The notes beneath the pieces are model-generated. The model was not told the DNA's origin. It was given only the letters and a program-made list of their open reading frames with translations, and did not search any database. Position numbers and translations under genes: made by a program. From Apostichopus japonicus (lineage: Eukaryota; Echinodermata; Holothuroidea; Aspidochirotida; Stichopodidae), in assembly GCF_037975245.1 (NCBI RefSeq), contig NC_092582.1, positions 890,001 through 954,000 on the forward strand: 64,000 bases of DNA, in the 5' to 3' direction. The first letter of the stretch is position 1; each line of letters opens with the position of its first letter. Of this stretch, positions 35,041-48,480 are shown one piece after another.

Positions 35041-36330
35041 CCAAGGGGGGGGGAGGTGCGTGCGAGGCGGTGGAAAGTGGGGCAGGGGGAGGTGAGTGGG
35101 GCAGGGGGTGAAAGGTGTCTGCGAGGCAGTGGAAGGTGCGTGCGACTCGGTGGAAGGTGAGTGGGGGGAGGTGATTGCAAGGTGCGTGGGAGGGGATGGA
35201 AAATGGGTGCGAGGCGGTGGAAGGTGAGGCAGGGGATGGAAGGTTGGTGCGATTCGGTGAGAGGTGCGTACGAGGGGGTGGAAGTTGAGTGCGAGGGGGG
35301 GGGGGGAGGTGTGTGCGAGGGGATGGAAGATCCGTGAGAGGCGGTGGAAGGTGAGTGCGAGGAGGGAGGTGTGTGCTAGGGATGGAAGGTGCGTGCGAGG
35401 CGGTGGAAGGTGAGGCAGGGGGAGGGTGAGTGGGAGGGGTGAAGGTGAGTGCGAGGGGAGGGGGGGGGGGCGTTGAGGTGTGTGCGAGGGGATTGAAGAG
35501 CCGTGAGAGGCGGTGGAAGGTGAGTGCGAGGGGGAAGGTATGTGCTAGGGGATGGAAGGTGCCTGCGAGGCGGTGGAAGGTGAGGCAGGGGAGGGTGAGT
35601 GGGAGGGGGTGAAGGTGAGTACGAGGGGGGGGAGGTGTGTGCGAGGGGATGGAAGATCCGTGAGAGGCGGTGGAAGGTGAGTGAAAGGGGGGAGGTGTGT
35701 GCTAGGGGATGGAAGGTGCGTGCGAGGCGGTGGAAGGTGAGGCAGGGGGAGGGTGAGTGGGAGGGGTGAAAGTGAGTGCGAGGGGAGGGGGAGGGGGCAG
35801 GGAGGTATGTGCGAGGGGATGGAAGAGCCGTGAGAGGCGGTGGAAGGTGAGTGCGAGGGGGAAGGTGTGTGCTAGGGGATGGAAGGTGCCTGCGAGGCGG
35901 TGGAAGGTGAGGCAGGGGAGGGTGAGTTGGAAGGGTGAAGGTGAGTGCGAGGGGAGGGGGGGGGGGCGGGGAGGTGTGTGCTAGGGGATGGAAGGTGCCT
36001 GCGAGGCGGTGGAAGGTGAGGCAGGGGAGGGTGAGTGGGAGGGGGTGAAGGTGAGTGCGAGGGGGAAGGTGAGACGGGGGAGGTGAGTGGGAGGGGGTGA
36101 AAGGTGTGTGCGAGGCGTTGGAAGGTGAGGCAAGGGGAAGGTGAGTGGGAGGGGGTGAAGGTGAGTGCTAGGGGGAAGGTGAGTGGGAGGGGGTGCAGGT
36201 GATTGCTAGGGGGAAGGTGAGGCAGGGGAGGTGAGTGGGGGATGAAGATGTGTGCGAGGTGGTGAGAGGTGTGTGCGAGGCGTTGGAAGGGGAGTGCGAG
36301 GGGGGAGGTGTGTGCTAGGGGATGGAACAA
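35041..36330. repeat. G-rich minisatellite with higher-order structure
   Basis: About 1.3 kb of G-rich plus strand made of words such as GTGCGAGGCGGTGGAAGGTGA and GTGTGTGCTAGGGGATGGAAG. Combinations recur as larger units of some 320 bp (for example near 35430 and 35760). Strand asymmetry is extreme (almost no C on the plus strand), and open frames across it are artefacts. It sits in an intron of the CCP gene. Confidence 0.9.
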
Positions 36331-36829
36331 TAATTCACAATAATTCACAGCCCCCAAAACTGGGGGTTTTCAGCCAGTACATCCCCCCCCCCAACAAAAA
36401 TGGGGTGTATGTTAACCTCTATATATATACATATAGTGTTATCAGATATCGCACTTATGTTTGTAAGGTTTAAATCTGGTGTAAAGAAACATAATTATGC
36501 AATCGATATAGGTGGCAGCTCCCAATGTGCTTCTATATGGCAGTGGTGGTTGGGGCGGGTGGAGGGGGTTGGGAGTAAGGGTGGTGACTGGACTCAAAGG
36601 GGCAAGTGGAGTGTTAAAACAGTACAGTATAGGCAAAGCTATTGTAGTGAAATTTCCTGGAATACTAACTTTGATGTACAGGTTACCCATGTACCCATGT
36701 ACCCATGTAACAATGTACAGGTTACCCATAGACAATAGGTAGGGTAGGACACCATGTCACATTAACTGCATGCAAAACAAAGGGAAATTATTCACTGTCC
36801 TTACAAATGGGGTGTATGTTAACCTCTAC

Positions 36830-36893
<64 letters not shown>

Positions 36894-37262
36894 TTAACAG
36901 ATATGGCATTAATGTTTTAAAGGTATATATCTGGTGTAAAGGAAAGAAATGCAATAGATAAGGGAGGCAGCTCCCAATAGTATTTTGCATTGCTTCACTG
37001 CACGCAATGGTTGGAGGAGTGGAGGTTAGGGTGGGGCTGGACACAAGGGAGAAAATGTATCAAAGTTGTGTAACATTATATATAGGCAAAGTTATTGTAG
37101 TGAGATATCCTACAATACTAACTTTGATGTAATGTCAGGTTACAAATAAACAAAAGGAAGGCCAGCACCCCCCTCCCATTAACAGCAGGAAAAAAATAAA
37201 GAACAATAATTCACAGCCCCCAAAAATGGGGGTTTTCAGCCAGTACATCCCCCCCCCCCAAT
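36331..37262. repeat. Interspersed repeat family with direct copies
   Basis: The word ACAATAATTCACAGCCCCCA occurs at 36338 and 37203, about 865 bp apart, each followed by a G/C hairpin and a C-run. A second conserved block (GTGTTA...GATAT...AATG, then ATGCAAT or similar and GATA) occurs at about 34930-35060, 36430-36560 and 36890-37020. (TA)n lies at 36834-36890. These look like partial copies of one repeat on both sides of the G-rich minisatellite. Confidence 0.55.
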
Positions 37263-37689
37263 TATCAGGCCTTAGCTACGTCCCTGACCCTTCCTTTCGT
37301 CTTTGGTAATCGGTACATTAATGTCATAGTTAGTATTCCTGGATATTTCACCAATAACTGCGCCACTCTATAGTTTTACTCCAGTTTTAGAACTGTGTGA
37401 ACTTGTGTTTTTAACATAACTAATTTATATATGCTAGGCTAACTAATGTCAACTAGCAAAGGTCAAGGTTATATTCTTACTCTGATGACAATATACAAGT
37501 GACTTCTTCCCTAACATTGCAAACCTAGATGCTATTGCTGCAAGAAATTCAGCGCACGTATACTTTATAGGATATAGATCTTTGAACGAATCATAACCTC
37601 CCATGTTTTATCTTCATTAACCCTTCCCGCCCCCCCCCCCCCACCCACCCTCTAACTCACACTTTCGTTTCCTCATTGATTGGTAAAAT

Positions 37690-40075
37690 CATAATGCCAT
37701 TACTGTGACTAATGTATAATATATGATGTACTAATGATACCACCAATACTATGATGAATTAATGTATAATACATGATATACTAATGATACCGCCAGTACT
37801 ACGATGCACTAATGTATGATGTATGATGTACTAACTATACCGCCAGAACTATGATGTATTAATGTATGATGTACTAATGCTACCGCCAGCACGATGATGT
37901 ACCATGGTATGATATATGATGTACTAATGATACCACCAGAACTATAATGTACTAATGTATGATGTTTGATGTACTAATGACAACGCCAGTACTATGATGC
38001 ACTAATGTATGGTGTTTGATGTAATAACTATACCGCCAGTACTATGATGTACTCATTTATAATGTATGATTTACCAATGCATTATGTGTGATGCACTAAT
38101 GTATGTTGTACTTACGATACCGCCAATACTATGATGTACTAAAGAATGATGTATGATGTACTACCTATACCGCCAGTAGTATGATGTACTCATGTATTAT
38201 GTACTAATGCTACCGCCAATACAATGATGTGCTCATGTATGATGTATAATATACCAATGATTCCGCCAGTACTATGATGTACTATCGTATGATATATGAT
38301 GTAATAATGGTACCACCAGTACTATGATGCAGTAATGTTATGTTGTATGATGTACTTACTATACCGCCAGTACAAAAATGTACTAATGTTTAATGTATGA
38401 TGTACTAATGATACCGCCAGTACTATGATGTACTGTGGTATGATGTACTAACTATACCGCCAGTACTATAATGTACTAATTTATAACATACTAGCGATAC
38501 CGCTGCTATGATGTACTAATGTATGATGAACTGTATACTAATGTACGTTGTATATATGTACTAATGATACAGCCAGTACAATGATGTACTAATGTATGAT
38601 GTATGTTGTACTAATGCTACCGCCAGTACTATAATGTACTAATGCATGATATATTGTCTACTAATGTATGATGTACTAATGATACATCCAGTACAATGTT
38701 GTACTATCGTATGATATACGATGTAATAATGGTACCACCAGTACTATGATGCACTAATGTTATGTTGTATGATGTACTTACTATACCGCCAGTACAAAAA
38801 TGTACTAATGTTTAATGTATGATGTACTAATGATACCGCCAGTACTATGATGTACTGTGGTATGATGTACTAACTATACCGCCAGTACTATAATGTACTA
38901 ATTTATAACATACTTTCGATACCGCTGCTATGATGTACTAATGTATGATGAATTGTATACTAATGTACGTTGTATATATGTACTAATGATACAGCCAGTA
39001 CAATGATGTACTAATGTATGATGTATGTTGTACTAATGCTACCGCCAGTACTATAATGTACTAATTTATAACATACTAGCGATACCGCTGCTATGATGTA
39101 CTAATGTATGATGAACTGTATACTAATGTACGTTGTATATATGTACTAATGATACAGCCAGTACAATGATGTACTAATGTATGATGTATGTTGTACTAAT
39201 GCTACCGCCAGTACTATAATGTACTAATGCATGATAGATTGTCTACTAATGTATGATGTACTAATGATACATCCAGTACAATGTTGTACTATCGTATGAT
39301 ATACGATGTAATAATGGTACCACCAGTACTATGATGCACTAATGTTATGTTGTATGATGTACTTACTATACCGCCAGTACAAAAATGTACTAATGTTTAA
39401 TGTATGATGTACTAATGATACCGCCAGTACTATGATGTACTGTGGTATGATGTACTAACTATACCGCCAGTACTATAATGTACTAATTTATAACATACTT
39501 TCGATACCGCTGCTATGATGTACTAATGTATGATGAATTGTATACTAATGTACGTTGTATATATGTACTAATGATACAGCCAGTACAATGATGTACTAAT
39601 GTATGATGTATGTTGTACTAATGCTACCGCCAGTACTATAATGTACTAATGCATGATGTGTTGTGTACTAATGTATGATGTACTAATGATACATCCAGTA
39701 CAATGGTGTACTTATGTATGATGTGCTAATGCTATCGCCGGTACAATGATGTACTTATATAAGATGTACTCATGGTACCGCGAGTACTAGGATGTACTAA
39801 TTTATTATGTATGACGTACTAATGATACCTACAGTTCTATGATTTACCAATGTATGATGTGTGATGTTGATGTACTAATGATACCGCCATTACTATGATG
39901 TACTGGTGTACGATTTATGATGTACTAATGTTACTTCTGGTACTATGATGTACTGATGTATGATGTACTAGTGATACCGCCGTTACAATGATGTACTAAT
40001 GACGATATACTGACTATACCGCCAGTACTATGATGTACTGATATATGATATATAATGTATTAATGATTCTGCTAC
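37690..40075. repeat. 2.4-kb minisatellite (GATGTACTAATG / ACCGCCAGTACT) with higher-order units
   Basis: Degenerate units built from GATGTACTAATG, GTATGATGTA and TACCGCCAGTACTATGAT. Larger collinear units starting ACTATCGTATGATATA occur at 38281, 38703 and 39288, spaced 422 and 585 bp, which indicates recent duplication of blocks inside the array. No coding frame is maintained. Confidence 0.9.
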
Positions 40076-42659
40076 TACTATTATACAATTAGAAATTGTA
40101 ATTAAAACAAACAAAAGGGATATTTCACATCATATGAAATTCAAGATAAAGATCTGACTTTTTCTAGGTTTTTGATCGAGATTTCATTAAAACTGTATGT
40201 GTAACTTAAGTTACTGGTTCTGTCAGTTTATGTCTCATGATTCTAAGTGGGTAATGTATAGAGAGATTTTTATTAAAGATATCTACATCACGAAAAGCAT
40301 TATCAACAACGATAATGCTCTACACCATTTACGAAACCAGTTTAAATGTTAATTCTCAAATGTTAGTTGTTTTTGCATTTCTTCAATTAATTCAAATGAA
40401 ATATGACCTGACCATTGACTATTCGTTTTGAGGGTCTGCGTGTGACAAATCGGTCCTGCCGTTTGGAGGGAATGTTGGACACAAAATTGAAATGAAATAT
40501 CAATTGAAATTATACCACGAGACCTTGATTTTTTCAGACTTCGACATTCCCATTACACCTCTAAAGGTTGCATTCCAATTTAATTTTGGAAGTTATAGCA
40601 AGAAATGACTATTTTACTTAATTAAACATCTGACCTAGAACTTTGGCCTTTCGTTCTCAGATTCTGCAAGACAGATTTTCTTACCATACGATACCATCCT
40701 ACCACGTTTGAAGAAAATCGGCTGAGAGAATTCGATGGATCTTTTGAAATCAAATTGCACAAACTTCCACATTTGAGCTTCAACCACGTGAGTTTTGACT
40801 TCAGGTATCATAGTAATCGCATATGTGTATTTAAATTTGACCATTGAACTTTGACCTTTCTTTATGAGGGTCTGCATTACACAAGATCCCATCAATGTGC
40901 TACCTTTTTCTTCCCCAATGGAGTTATAACAAAAATACTATTTAAAAACAAAAAAAAACCGTTTAGGTGTTGTTGACACAAAGTTACCGATGTAAGAGAC
41001 ATAGGCTACCCACGGGACAAAACGTTTTTTATCCCTCCAAGTTCCACTAGTATTGATGCCTGGTCATCATCCGTCACACTACGTGGGTGACCCCCGAAAC
41101 TCGTTACTCAGGGACAATACCATTTCCATAGAAAATGTTCAAAACTTGTTGGGTTAGTGCCTGGATAGGTTTTAGAACCTGCGTGACTAATGACGTCATA
41201 GGTCTTAAGATGAGAGTTCAAAAGTAGTACAACAAAAACAGCATTTTGGCCTTTACACTTATACCAAAGTAACAATATGACCAAACCTATCTTACTACAG
41301 TACATTACTCGATTTTAAACGCCAAAGGTCATGTGATCAAAGGATGTCAAATGTTTAGTTTGGTTAAACGTGTGCGAAAACGTGCTTTGGAACTACTCCT
41401 AAAAATATTAAGTCTATGGAATTCAAACTTGAGATGTAGTATCCCCATTGAAATTATTATGTTCAGGGTCAAAGTTCAAATAACCCAAAAGAGCAGTTTG
41501 GCAATTACGCGAATACAACAATGAGCAGGCAACCGAACCCAACAAATCCATGTAGGATATTTACATTGCATTAGCAAATGTAGACACCAAAGGTCACATA
41601 GTCAGTGGAGGCCAATGAAGGTCATCAAAGTTGGCCAAATCTTTTTTTTACATTCAGAAGTGCCAGAAATTGTCCGAAATTGACCGGTATATTAGAATTC
41701 GGTGGCTGGTTTTCATTGCTAAAATTATACGGACTCCTAGCTAATTTGCCCCATATTCAGTACATGATAATAATCTCATTAAACTTTGTTGAAATTTTTC
41801 GAGAAGCTATGTTTGTTTCCAAGATATACACATTTGAAGTTTTGATGAATCTAGGAAACTCATTAAATATGTGAAAACTATGAGTATGACCTTAACAAGT
41901 TAATCCCTAATTACAAGCCTCTATATCATTTGAATAATGTGATGTTCCTCTTTTCAAAGAAGTCAATACAATTTTTTTTCCCCACAAAATCGCCTTAGGC
42001 TGTGTTCCGTGTCCTTGAAAGAAAGGTTGTGAAAACAAAGAGATAACATAACATAAAATAAGGCAGTCACTCCATCTACACCATCAATTTGCGTAATTAG
42101 CTAATTGTATTCATTAAACTAGAATTGAAAGAAATACCTATAAAATGGACAATTTTTGATGGATTTTGATGGGAGTTTGAGCTATTTTCATTATTTCTAA
42201 TGCCAATAAAAGTGATTAGGACAAAATTGTTCAATGGTGTCCGTATACCTTCAACAAAATTGCTTCAAAGTTAACTTTGTTGAAGGATAATTTGTTCTTT
42301 TGACTGTTGTGCACATGCCAAAATAGCATATATCTGAAGTGACATACATACGAGAATTAATGACTATTTGAATTGATTTTTTTTAATGATTGTTAAAGCA
42401 TACTGGTCATATACCCACTTTTTATGGATGAGATCTGCAACTCGATGGATTGCCTACTTTCCGTTTCTTTGGAAGAAAATTCTTAGTGCCTTGATATGGA
42501 CCCTATATGTTGGTTAAAATAAATATACTGGTTGAATTAAGCAATCACACGTAATACACCTGAAGCTAAACAGAGACGGATTGAGGCAATGCCTCATTAC
42601 TTGGGAGGAGGTAGTGGATGAGTTCAATCACAAATGCAACACGGTAATTCAATTCTTAC
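40076..42659. other. Intronic AT-rich stretch with a diverged internal repeat
   Basis: No exon found. Two diverged stretches near 40400-40560 and 40830-40940 share the word GAGGGTCTGC and a TGACCATTGA context, so an old repeat is present. Confidence 0.35.
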
Positions 42660-43028
42660 CTTGTGAGCAGCTGACTGGTAAGCCTGACCATAGCCCGTTT
42701 TGTTCACATGTACGTTCTTGATCTCCAGCCACGTTTGTGTAACCAACATTACACTGGTATGTCGCAACAGTACCCACTATTCTTGTTTCTGAATCATAAG
42801 TGACCTGTCCATTGGCGGGTGAATTCAAAATGTCGCAATGCACTTCTGTGCTGTGTTCGCAAACTGGTGGATTTCCAGACCATTGTTTATGGCTTAGGCA
42901 AGTCCTAGTTGCATTGCCCACCAAACTGTAACCATGGTTACAGGTATATGTGGCAACTGCATCTATCGTTCTTGACGGAGGATAAACAGAACTGCTGCCA
43001 TTTAAAATAGGCGGGATGCTAGGACATT
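42660..43028 (-). CDS. Double sushi/CCP exon
   Basis: One 369-nt exon encodes two complete CCP modules in tandem. The first has cysteines in IECPSI, TYTCNHGY, TRTCLSHKQW and PPVCE. The second has cysteines in VHCDIL, TYQCNVGY, ERTCEQNGLW and PVSCSQ. NG and WSG motifs, typical of the family, are present in both. The acceptor is TTTTCCCACATAG before 43028 and the donor CAAG|GTAAGA after 42660. It is phase 1-1. It is the strongest domain match in the window and lies downstream of the signal-peptide and eight-cysteine exons in the same orientation. Confidence 0.92.
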
Positions 43029-43646
43029 CTATGTGGGAAAAGAAAAAGATGTTCATGTCATGTTTCAGGTATAAACTTCAATATGTTGGTTAAGAATCTT
43101 AACGTTAGATGAATCACTTATGTTAAATTAAATTTATATACACATTTCTTTAATATATACATAGTTGCTTTCGTTAATGTTTCTTTTTTCCAGAAAGAAA
43201 TATTTAGGTGTTTCTCCGCTAAGGAGATCACCAGTTCATTTTGTTTATAGCCTTTTACCGCACTTTACGCACACCATACCCTTACAGACGCTACTATCTT
43301 AATGGTGACATAAGGCATTGCTTCCTATTGATTCATCCCTTTCCCACCTCAAGTCTCTCCGTGGTATCTAGCTAAAAGGTATATTGGAATGATAGCGGCC
43401 AATGATGATTCCAATGTAAACGGCAATGCCCTCTACGTGGGAGTGTCATATAATAAAAATCGCTGGATGCTTTGGCTGTAAGTATGGTTTAATTTCAACC
43501 AATCTCAATCAGAAATTATCATTACATCGATACAATGTAAGTTTCAGCCTATCATTTTCACTGCATGTTTTAGTCCCAGCCTATACATCACCTGCAATCT
43601 GTCAAGCATCAACACGGGTCACTGATCCTGTTTAGCCACAATAACA
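43029..43646. other. Intron and 5' flank of a LINE
   Basis: No exon of the CCP gene is seen. The 3' half (from about 43380) is probably the LINE's 5' untranslated part, but its left border could not be fixed. Confidence 0.4.
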
Positions 43647-44361
43647 ATGGCTCCCAATACTCGTTTCAACAAAGAGACAATAGCTGAAATTGCAGCCCTT
43701 GTAACTGAAGGTCTATTCAAGAATGACAGTCTCAAAACCGCTATTGAAAGTACTGTTCAAGAGGTTATTCGCAGGAAATTTGACGATCTAACTCGACAAT
43801 TAGAGATCCAGGAGGCCAGAATTCTTGTCTTAGAAATTAAACTGGATGAGAAAACAGAGGAATGCAAAGGCATGCAAACTAAATTATCTGGCCTTCAAGA
43901 CTGCCAAGACAAAACCACGAATGACGTCAACAATCTGGAACAATACACTAGACGGAATAGTATCAGGATTTTTGGAATCGAAGAGAAGGAAAATGAGGTC
44001 ACCGACGATATTTTCAAGGAGCTGACTAAGAGCAAACTGGGTATAACGATTGAAGACTCTAGCATTGACCGTACACATAGAGTCGGCAACCACTGGTCGT
44101 CCCAGGGCCCTCCTTGTGAAGTGTTCGTCCTACCGTGAAAAGCTGACACTGATGAAATCCAGAAAGAAGTTAAAGGGAACTGGGATTGTAATAGCTGAGG
44201 ACTTGACCCACCGAAACCACCTCCTTCTGAAAAATACCAAGGCGCACGACAAGGTCGAGAACTGCTGGACGTGGGACGGGCGTATAATCGCCAATGTGAT
44301 GACAGAAACTGCAACATCAAAAGTAATCATTTCTAATACAAACGATCTTCTCAAACTTTAA
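43647..44361 (+). pseudogene. LINE ORF1 (nucleic-acid-binding, frameshifted)
   Basis: A coiled-coil-rich N-terminal part (heptad-like Leu/Ile with many Glu/Lys) is followed by LEQYTRRNSIRIFGIEE, a hallmark of ORF1 proteins in CR1/L2-type LINEs, where this protein packages the RNA for retrotransposition. The start at ATG 43647 is chosen by the open frame. The frame breaks near 44085 and continues in the next frame to TAA at 44361 (KLTLMKSRKKLKGTGIVI...). It is therefore non-functional. ORF2 of a LINE in the same orientation follows at 45.0 kb. Confidence 0.75.
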
Positions 44362-44509
44362 CATTCGCATCCAAGAGGATAATTTATTTAAAGTACAGTT
44401 GGCATAAACCACGTGGTTTATTTTTTTGTTTTTGTTTAGTTTGATAGTTTTTATCATGTTATCTCATTACTTTTTTACTTTCTTCTACATGTTGGCGACA
44501 GAATGGGTT

Positions 44510-44940
44510 AATTTCAATTTCAATTTCTTTATTCCAGTATAAATGATAACATTTATAAATAGGACACATAAAAAAAAAGTGATACATAAAAGACGTAAAC
44601 ATGTACAAAAATGAAAGCATGAAACAAAAACAAGAAATAAGATAGAGGAATAGAAGTTTTAAAGATTAAGGATTAAAAGTATTATAACAGAGATTTTAAG
44701 AACCCATTTTGAATATAAATGGCTGCTCTGTAGATAAATGAGTTCTTAAAAAGCATAATTCTAAAAGATGGCAAGATAGTAGGATTACGTAGATTGTACT
44801 TGCTGGTTCTATTGCACAGAGAGATCAACTCGGAGTGAAGTGGGTGATCTTTAGAACTATGTATATTCTTAGCTAGTCTTATGAATTCATTTTTAGCAGC
44901 AGTGTTTACTTTACCAACAAGGCTTTCATAGTCGAGATTA
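44510..44940 (-). mobile_element. 5'-truncated LINE tail, opposite orientation
   Basis: Read on the minus strand, the segment ends in AATAAAGAAATTGAAATTG, a typical LINE 3' tail with short iterations. It is preceded by a decayed coding end that still resembles the C-terminal part of a reverse-transcriptase ORF (CRAAIYIQNG-like context). It lies between ORF1 and ORF2 of the plus-strand LINE and so probably inserted into it. Confidence 0.55.
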
Positions 44941-45039
44941 AATATTTATGATTTATAATTGCGCAAATTATTCTATTTTTATATACATATTACATACATC
45001 AATTAAAAGTTGGCATATATTTCTCAAAGTATTACATAA

Positions 45040-48005
45040 ACAGAGAATTATACAATTAATAATGTAAACGAGTTCCAGGAGAACAATACCATAACTTGCG
45101 AGTATTATACCGACCAGAATTATAATAATACTTTTAAAAATAACAAACATCATGCATCTATAATGCATATAAATTCCAGAAGTCTTTCCAAAAATTTTGA
45201 TTCTATTATAGGCTTTATGCATTCTATTGAAAATTTCAAATTCTCATTTATTGCTATAACAGAGACATGGCTTAGAGATGGTTTTTGTAGTATTTATAAT
45301 TTAGATGGTTATACATTTGTTCACAAGGAGAGAGATGATCGTCGTGGTGGGGGTGTAGGTATTTTTGTGAGAAATGATATTGAATTTGTAATCAGAAATG
45401 ACTTAAGTAGCCCTATGGATATCAGTGCTGAGTCTTTATTTATAGAAGCAACAAATATGAAAGCTAAAAATATTATTATCGGATGTATCTATAAGCCTCC
45501 AGATAGCAACTCTCGTGTGTTTAATGAAAATTGAGGTCACTGCCTGTGATTGCTCTCCAGTGATGACTAAACGTATTATTTTGCAGGGGACTTTAATATA
45601 GACCTACTCAAACGTGGTGAAAGAGGTATGGTTGATGATTTTATTAATACATTTTCATCATATGGGTTGTATCCTACAATCAGTAAAGCTACCAGAGTTA
45701 CCCAATACAGTACTTCATTAATTGATAATATCTTTACAAATGATATTTGTCACTCTATTAAAAGCGGTATTTTAATCTCTGATATTTCTGATCATTTTCC
45801 AATTTTCGTACATTCTAGTAATAATTATACAATTTCTCAGAAATGTAATAATTATACACATAATACATGTCCTAATAATATTGCTTTATTACAACACGAA
45901 TTGTCGGCCGTTAACTGGGATAGTGTTTCCTCTACTAAGGATGTTCAATTATCATATAACAATTTTATCCACATAGTTATGGATGCTTTTTGTCGTTGCT
46001 GTCCATTAACCAAGACGACTAAACGCCATAATATATCTAACAAATCTCCTTGGATTACACCTGCAATTTTGAAATCGATTAAACATAAGAACGAGCTCTA
46101 TGTTAAATATAAAGAAAATTATTCCAATAACCGTAAAAGAATTTATAGCAAATACAGAAATGTACTCACAACAGTTGTTAAAACTGCTACGAAAATGCAT
46201 TATAAAAATCTTATTGAAAGTAATAAAGATGACACTGCCAAATTATGGAGGTTATTAACAATATACTAGGTAAAAATGTTAGCATTAATTGTAATAAAGA
46301 GTTTATTTGTAATGGTCAACATATTACCAATGCTAACGATGTGGCTGACGGTTTTATTAATTATTTTTCGTCTATTGCGAACACTTTGACTGATAAGATT
46401 CCTTTAAGTCACAGTAATCCCTTGCATGGCATTACTAATGATATAAAGCAGTCGTTTATGATGCTTCCAACCTGCACTGAGGAGGTAAAAGGCTGTATTA
46501 TTAAGCTTAAAAGTGGTAAAAGTCCAGGTCATGATAAAATTACCAATGTTATAAAGCATATTAATGATTTTATTGCGGCTCCGCTTGCTCACGTTATTAA
46601 TTGTTCGTTTTCTAGTGGGATATTTCCATCAGAGTTAAAAGTTGCAAAAATTATACCTATTTTCAAATCTGGAGATCATAAGTTGTTTTCTAATTACAGA
46701 CGTGTCTCACTTTTAACCACTATTTCCAAAATTGTTGAACGACTAGTGTATGACAGATTGATTACGTTCATTGATAAGCACAACATTTTAAATGAACATC
46801 AGTATGGTTTTCGGAAAAACTATTCAACTTATCTTGCAGCTATCGACTTAATTGATAGTACATCATGTGGCTTAGATAAAAAGATGTCTACTGTTGGTAT
46901 TTTTATCGATTTATCAAAGGCTTTCGATACCATTGATCATTCTATTTTATTAAAGAAGCTTCTTGCTTATGGAGTACGAGGAATTTCCTATAACTGGTTT
47001 CAAAGTTATCTAAGTAATCGTATAAACTATGTATATTATAACGGAGTTACATCTGCAAGGTCCATTTGGAATGTTGGTGTTCCACGGGGTTCTATTTTAG
47101 GCCCACTTCTTTTTCTTATATACATTAATAATATTTCTCATTCTTCTACTAAGGGAAACTTTGTTTTATTTGCTGATGACACTACAATCTTATTTCAGAA
47201 GGATAATATAACTGATGCAATTCTAGAAGCCGAAAAAGAATTTACTCATATTATTAACTGGCTTAATGCAAATAAGTTGTCTCTGAATTTGTTAAAAACT
47301 AATATTCTTATATTCGACAATAAATTACATGATACTACTAATATTCCCATCAATATTGATGGCACTATTGTATTAACCACAGCAACTACTAAGTTTCTCG
47401 GTACTAGTATCGATTGTAACCTTCACTGGAAAAATCATATTTCATATATCTGTAGTAAAATTGCCGGTGCAAATGGAATTATTTATAGATTAAAACTTGT
47501 TCTTCCGAAAGATACATTATTGACTTTATATAATACTCTAATACTTCCACACCTGAATTACAATTAACTTGCTTGGGGAGGTGCAAATAAATCACTGTTG
47601 CATAATTTATATAAACTGCAAAAACGTGCAGTTCGTAACATTTGTATTGCGCCGTATATTGCTCACTCGGGTCCTCTTTTTAAGAGTCTGAACGTCTTAA
47701 CTATTTTTGATTTATTTGATTATCAGCTAGGTATTTTTATGTTTAAGTTTAATAATGGAAATCTTCCTCCTATTTACAACTCATATTTTCATTATAGATA
47801 TAATATGCATCATTACAACACTAGATCTATGTATTCTCTAAACATTCCATATTCACGAACTAGACTTAGACAGTCCCAGATTCGCTCAAGTGGTGTTACT
47901 CTCTGGAATTCATTCTCATCTAATCTCACTGAATTGAATATTACTTTATATACTTTTAAAAATAGGTTGAGGAAAAAATTGATGTCGACTTCATATTACA
48001 TATAA
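45040..48005 (+). pseudogene. LINE ORF2: endonuclease and reverse transcriptase, decayed (CR1/L2-like)
   Basis: The N-terminal part is an apurinic-type endonuclease: HINSRSL, AITETWL, GGGVGIFV, then GDFNIDLL and SDHFPIF in the next frame. The reverse transcriptase follows: KSGKSPGHDKI, IPIFKSGDHK...NYR, the motif A region FIDLSKAFDTIDH, PRGSILGPLLFLIYIN, and FADDTTI with the catalytic Asp pair. A C-terminal region with RLRQSQIRSSG follows. It is broken by frameshifts between about 45534 and 45590 and at about 46245, and by an in-frame TAA at 47565-47567. It has no ATG at the start of the open frame. The element is dead. It sits in an intron of the minus-strand CCP gene. Confidence 0.88.
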
Positions 48006-48091
48006 TTATTTTCTTTATTTCTTTTCCTTTCTTTTTGTAAGGGGTCAGACTCGAAAAGCTTTGCTTATTCTGACTCCTCTACCCATCATAT

Positions 48092-48240
<149 letters not shown>

Positions 48241-48313
48241 GAGAAAACCAGAGAAAAAAGATATGACTCATAATTGACAAATTAGGAGTAAGTTTTAGAA
48301 AATATATTGGAAT

Positions 48314-48340
48314 TTTCGGTCCCCCTGGGACCTTCGTCAG
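48314..48340 (-). ncRNA. Hammerhead ribozyme core in PLE1
   Basis: On the minus strand CTGACGA is followed by a stem (GGTCCC / GGGACC) and GAAA. Flanks could pair as TATTG / CAATA for stem I, but stem III would be almost absent, so activity is doubtful. Confidence 0.5.
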
Positions 48341-48480
48341 CAATACTTGGCAGTCGAATGAGAAGTACAAAATGTGACACAATGAAAGTATGACGCTAGA
48401 TAAGTGTAAGTTGCAATGATGGAATTAAAACCAAATACACCATGACCATACAGGAAGCGGATTAAGGAGCAAAGAACGGA

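Noticed and set aside
35430-36357. Arg/Gly- or Pro/His-rich coding genes on either strand
   Set aside because: They are repeat-period frames of the G-rich minisatellite without splice sites or domains.
37690-40075. CRISPR-like array
   Set aside because: Units are degenerate with no constant repeat/unique spacer alternation. It is a eukaryotic minisatellite.
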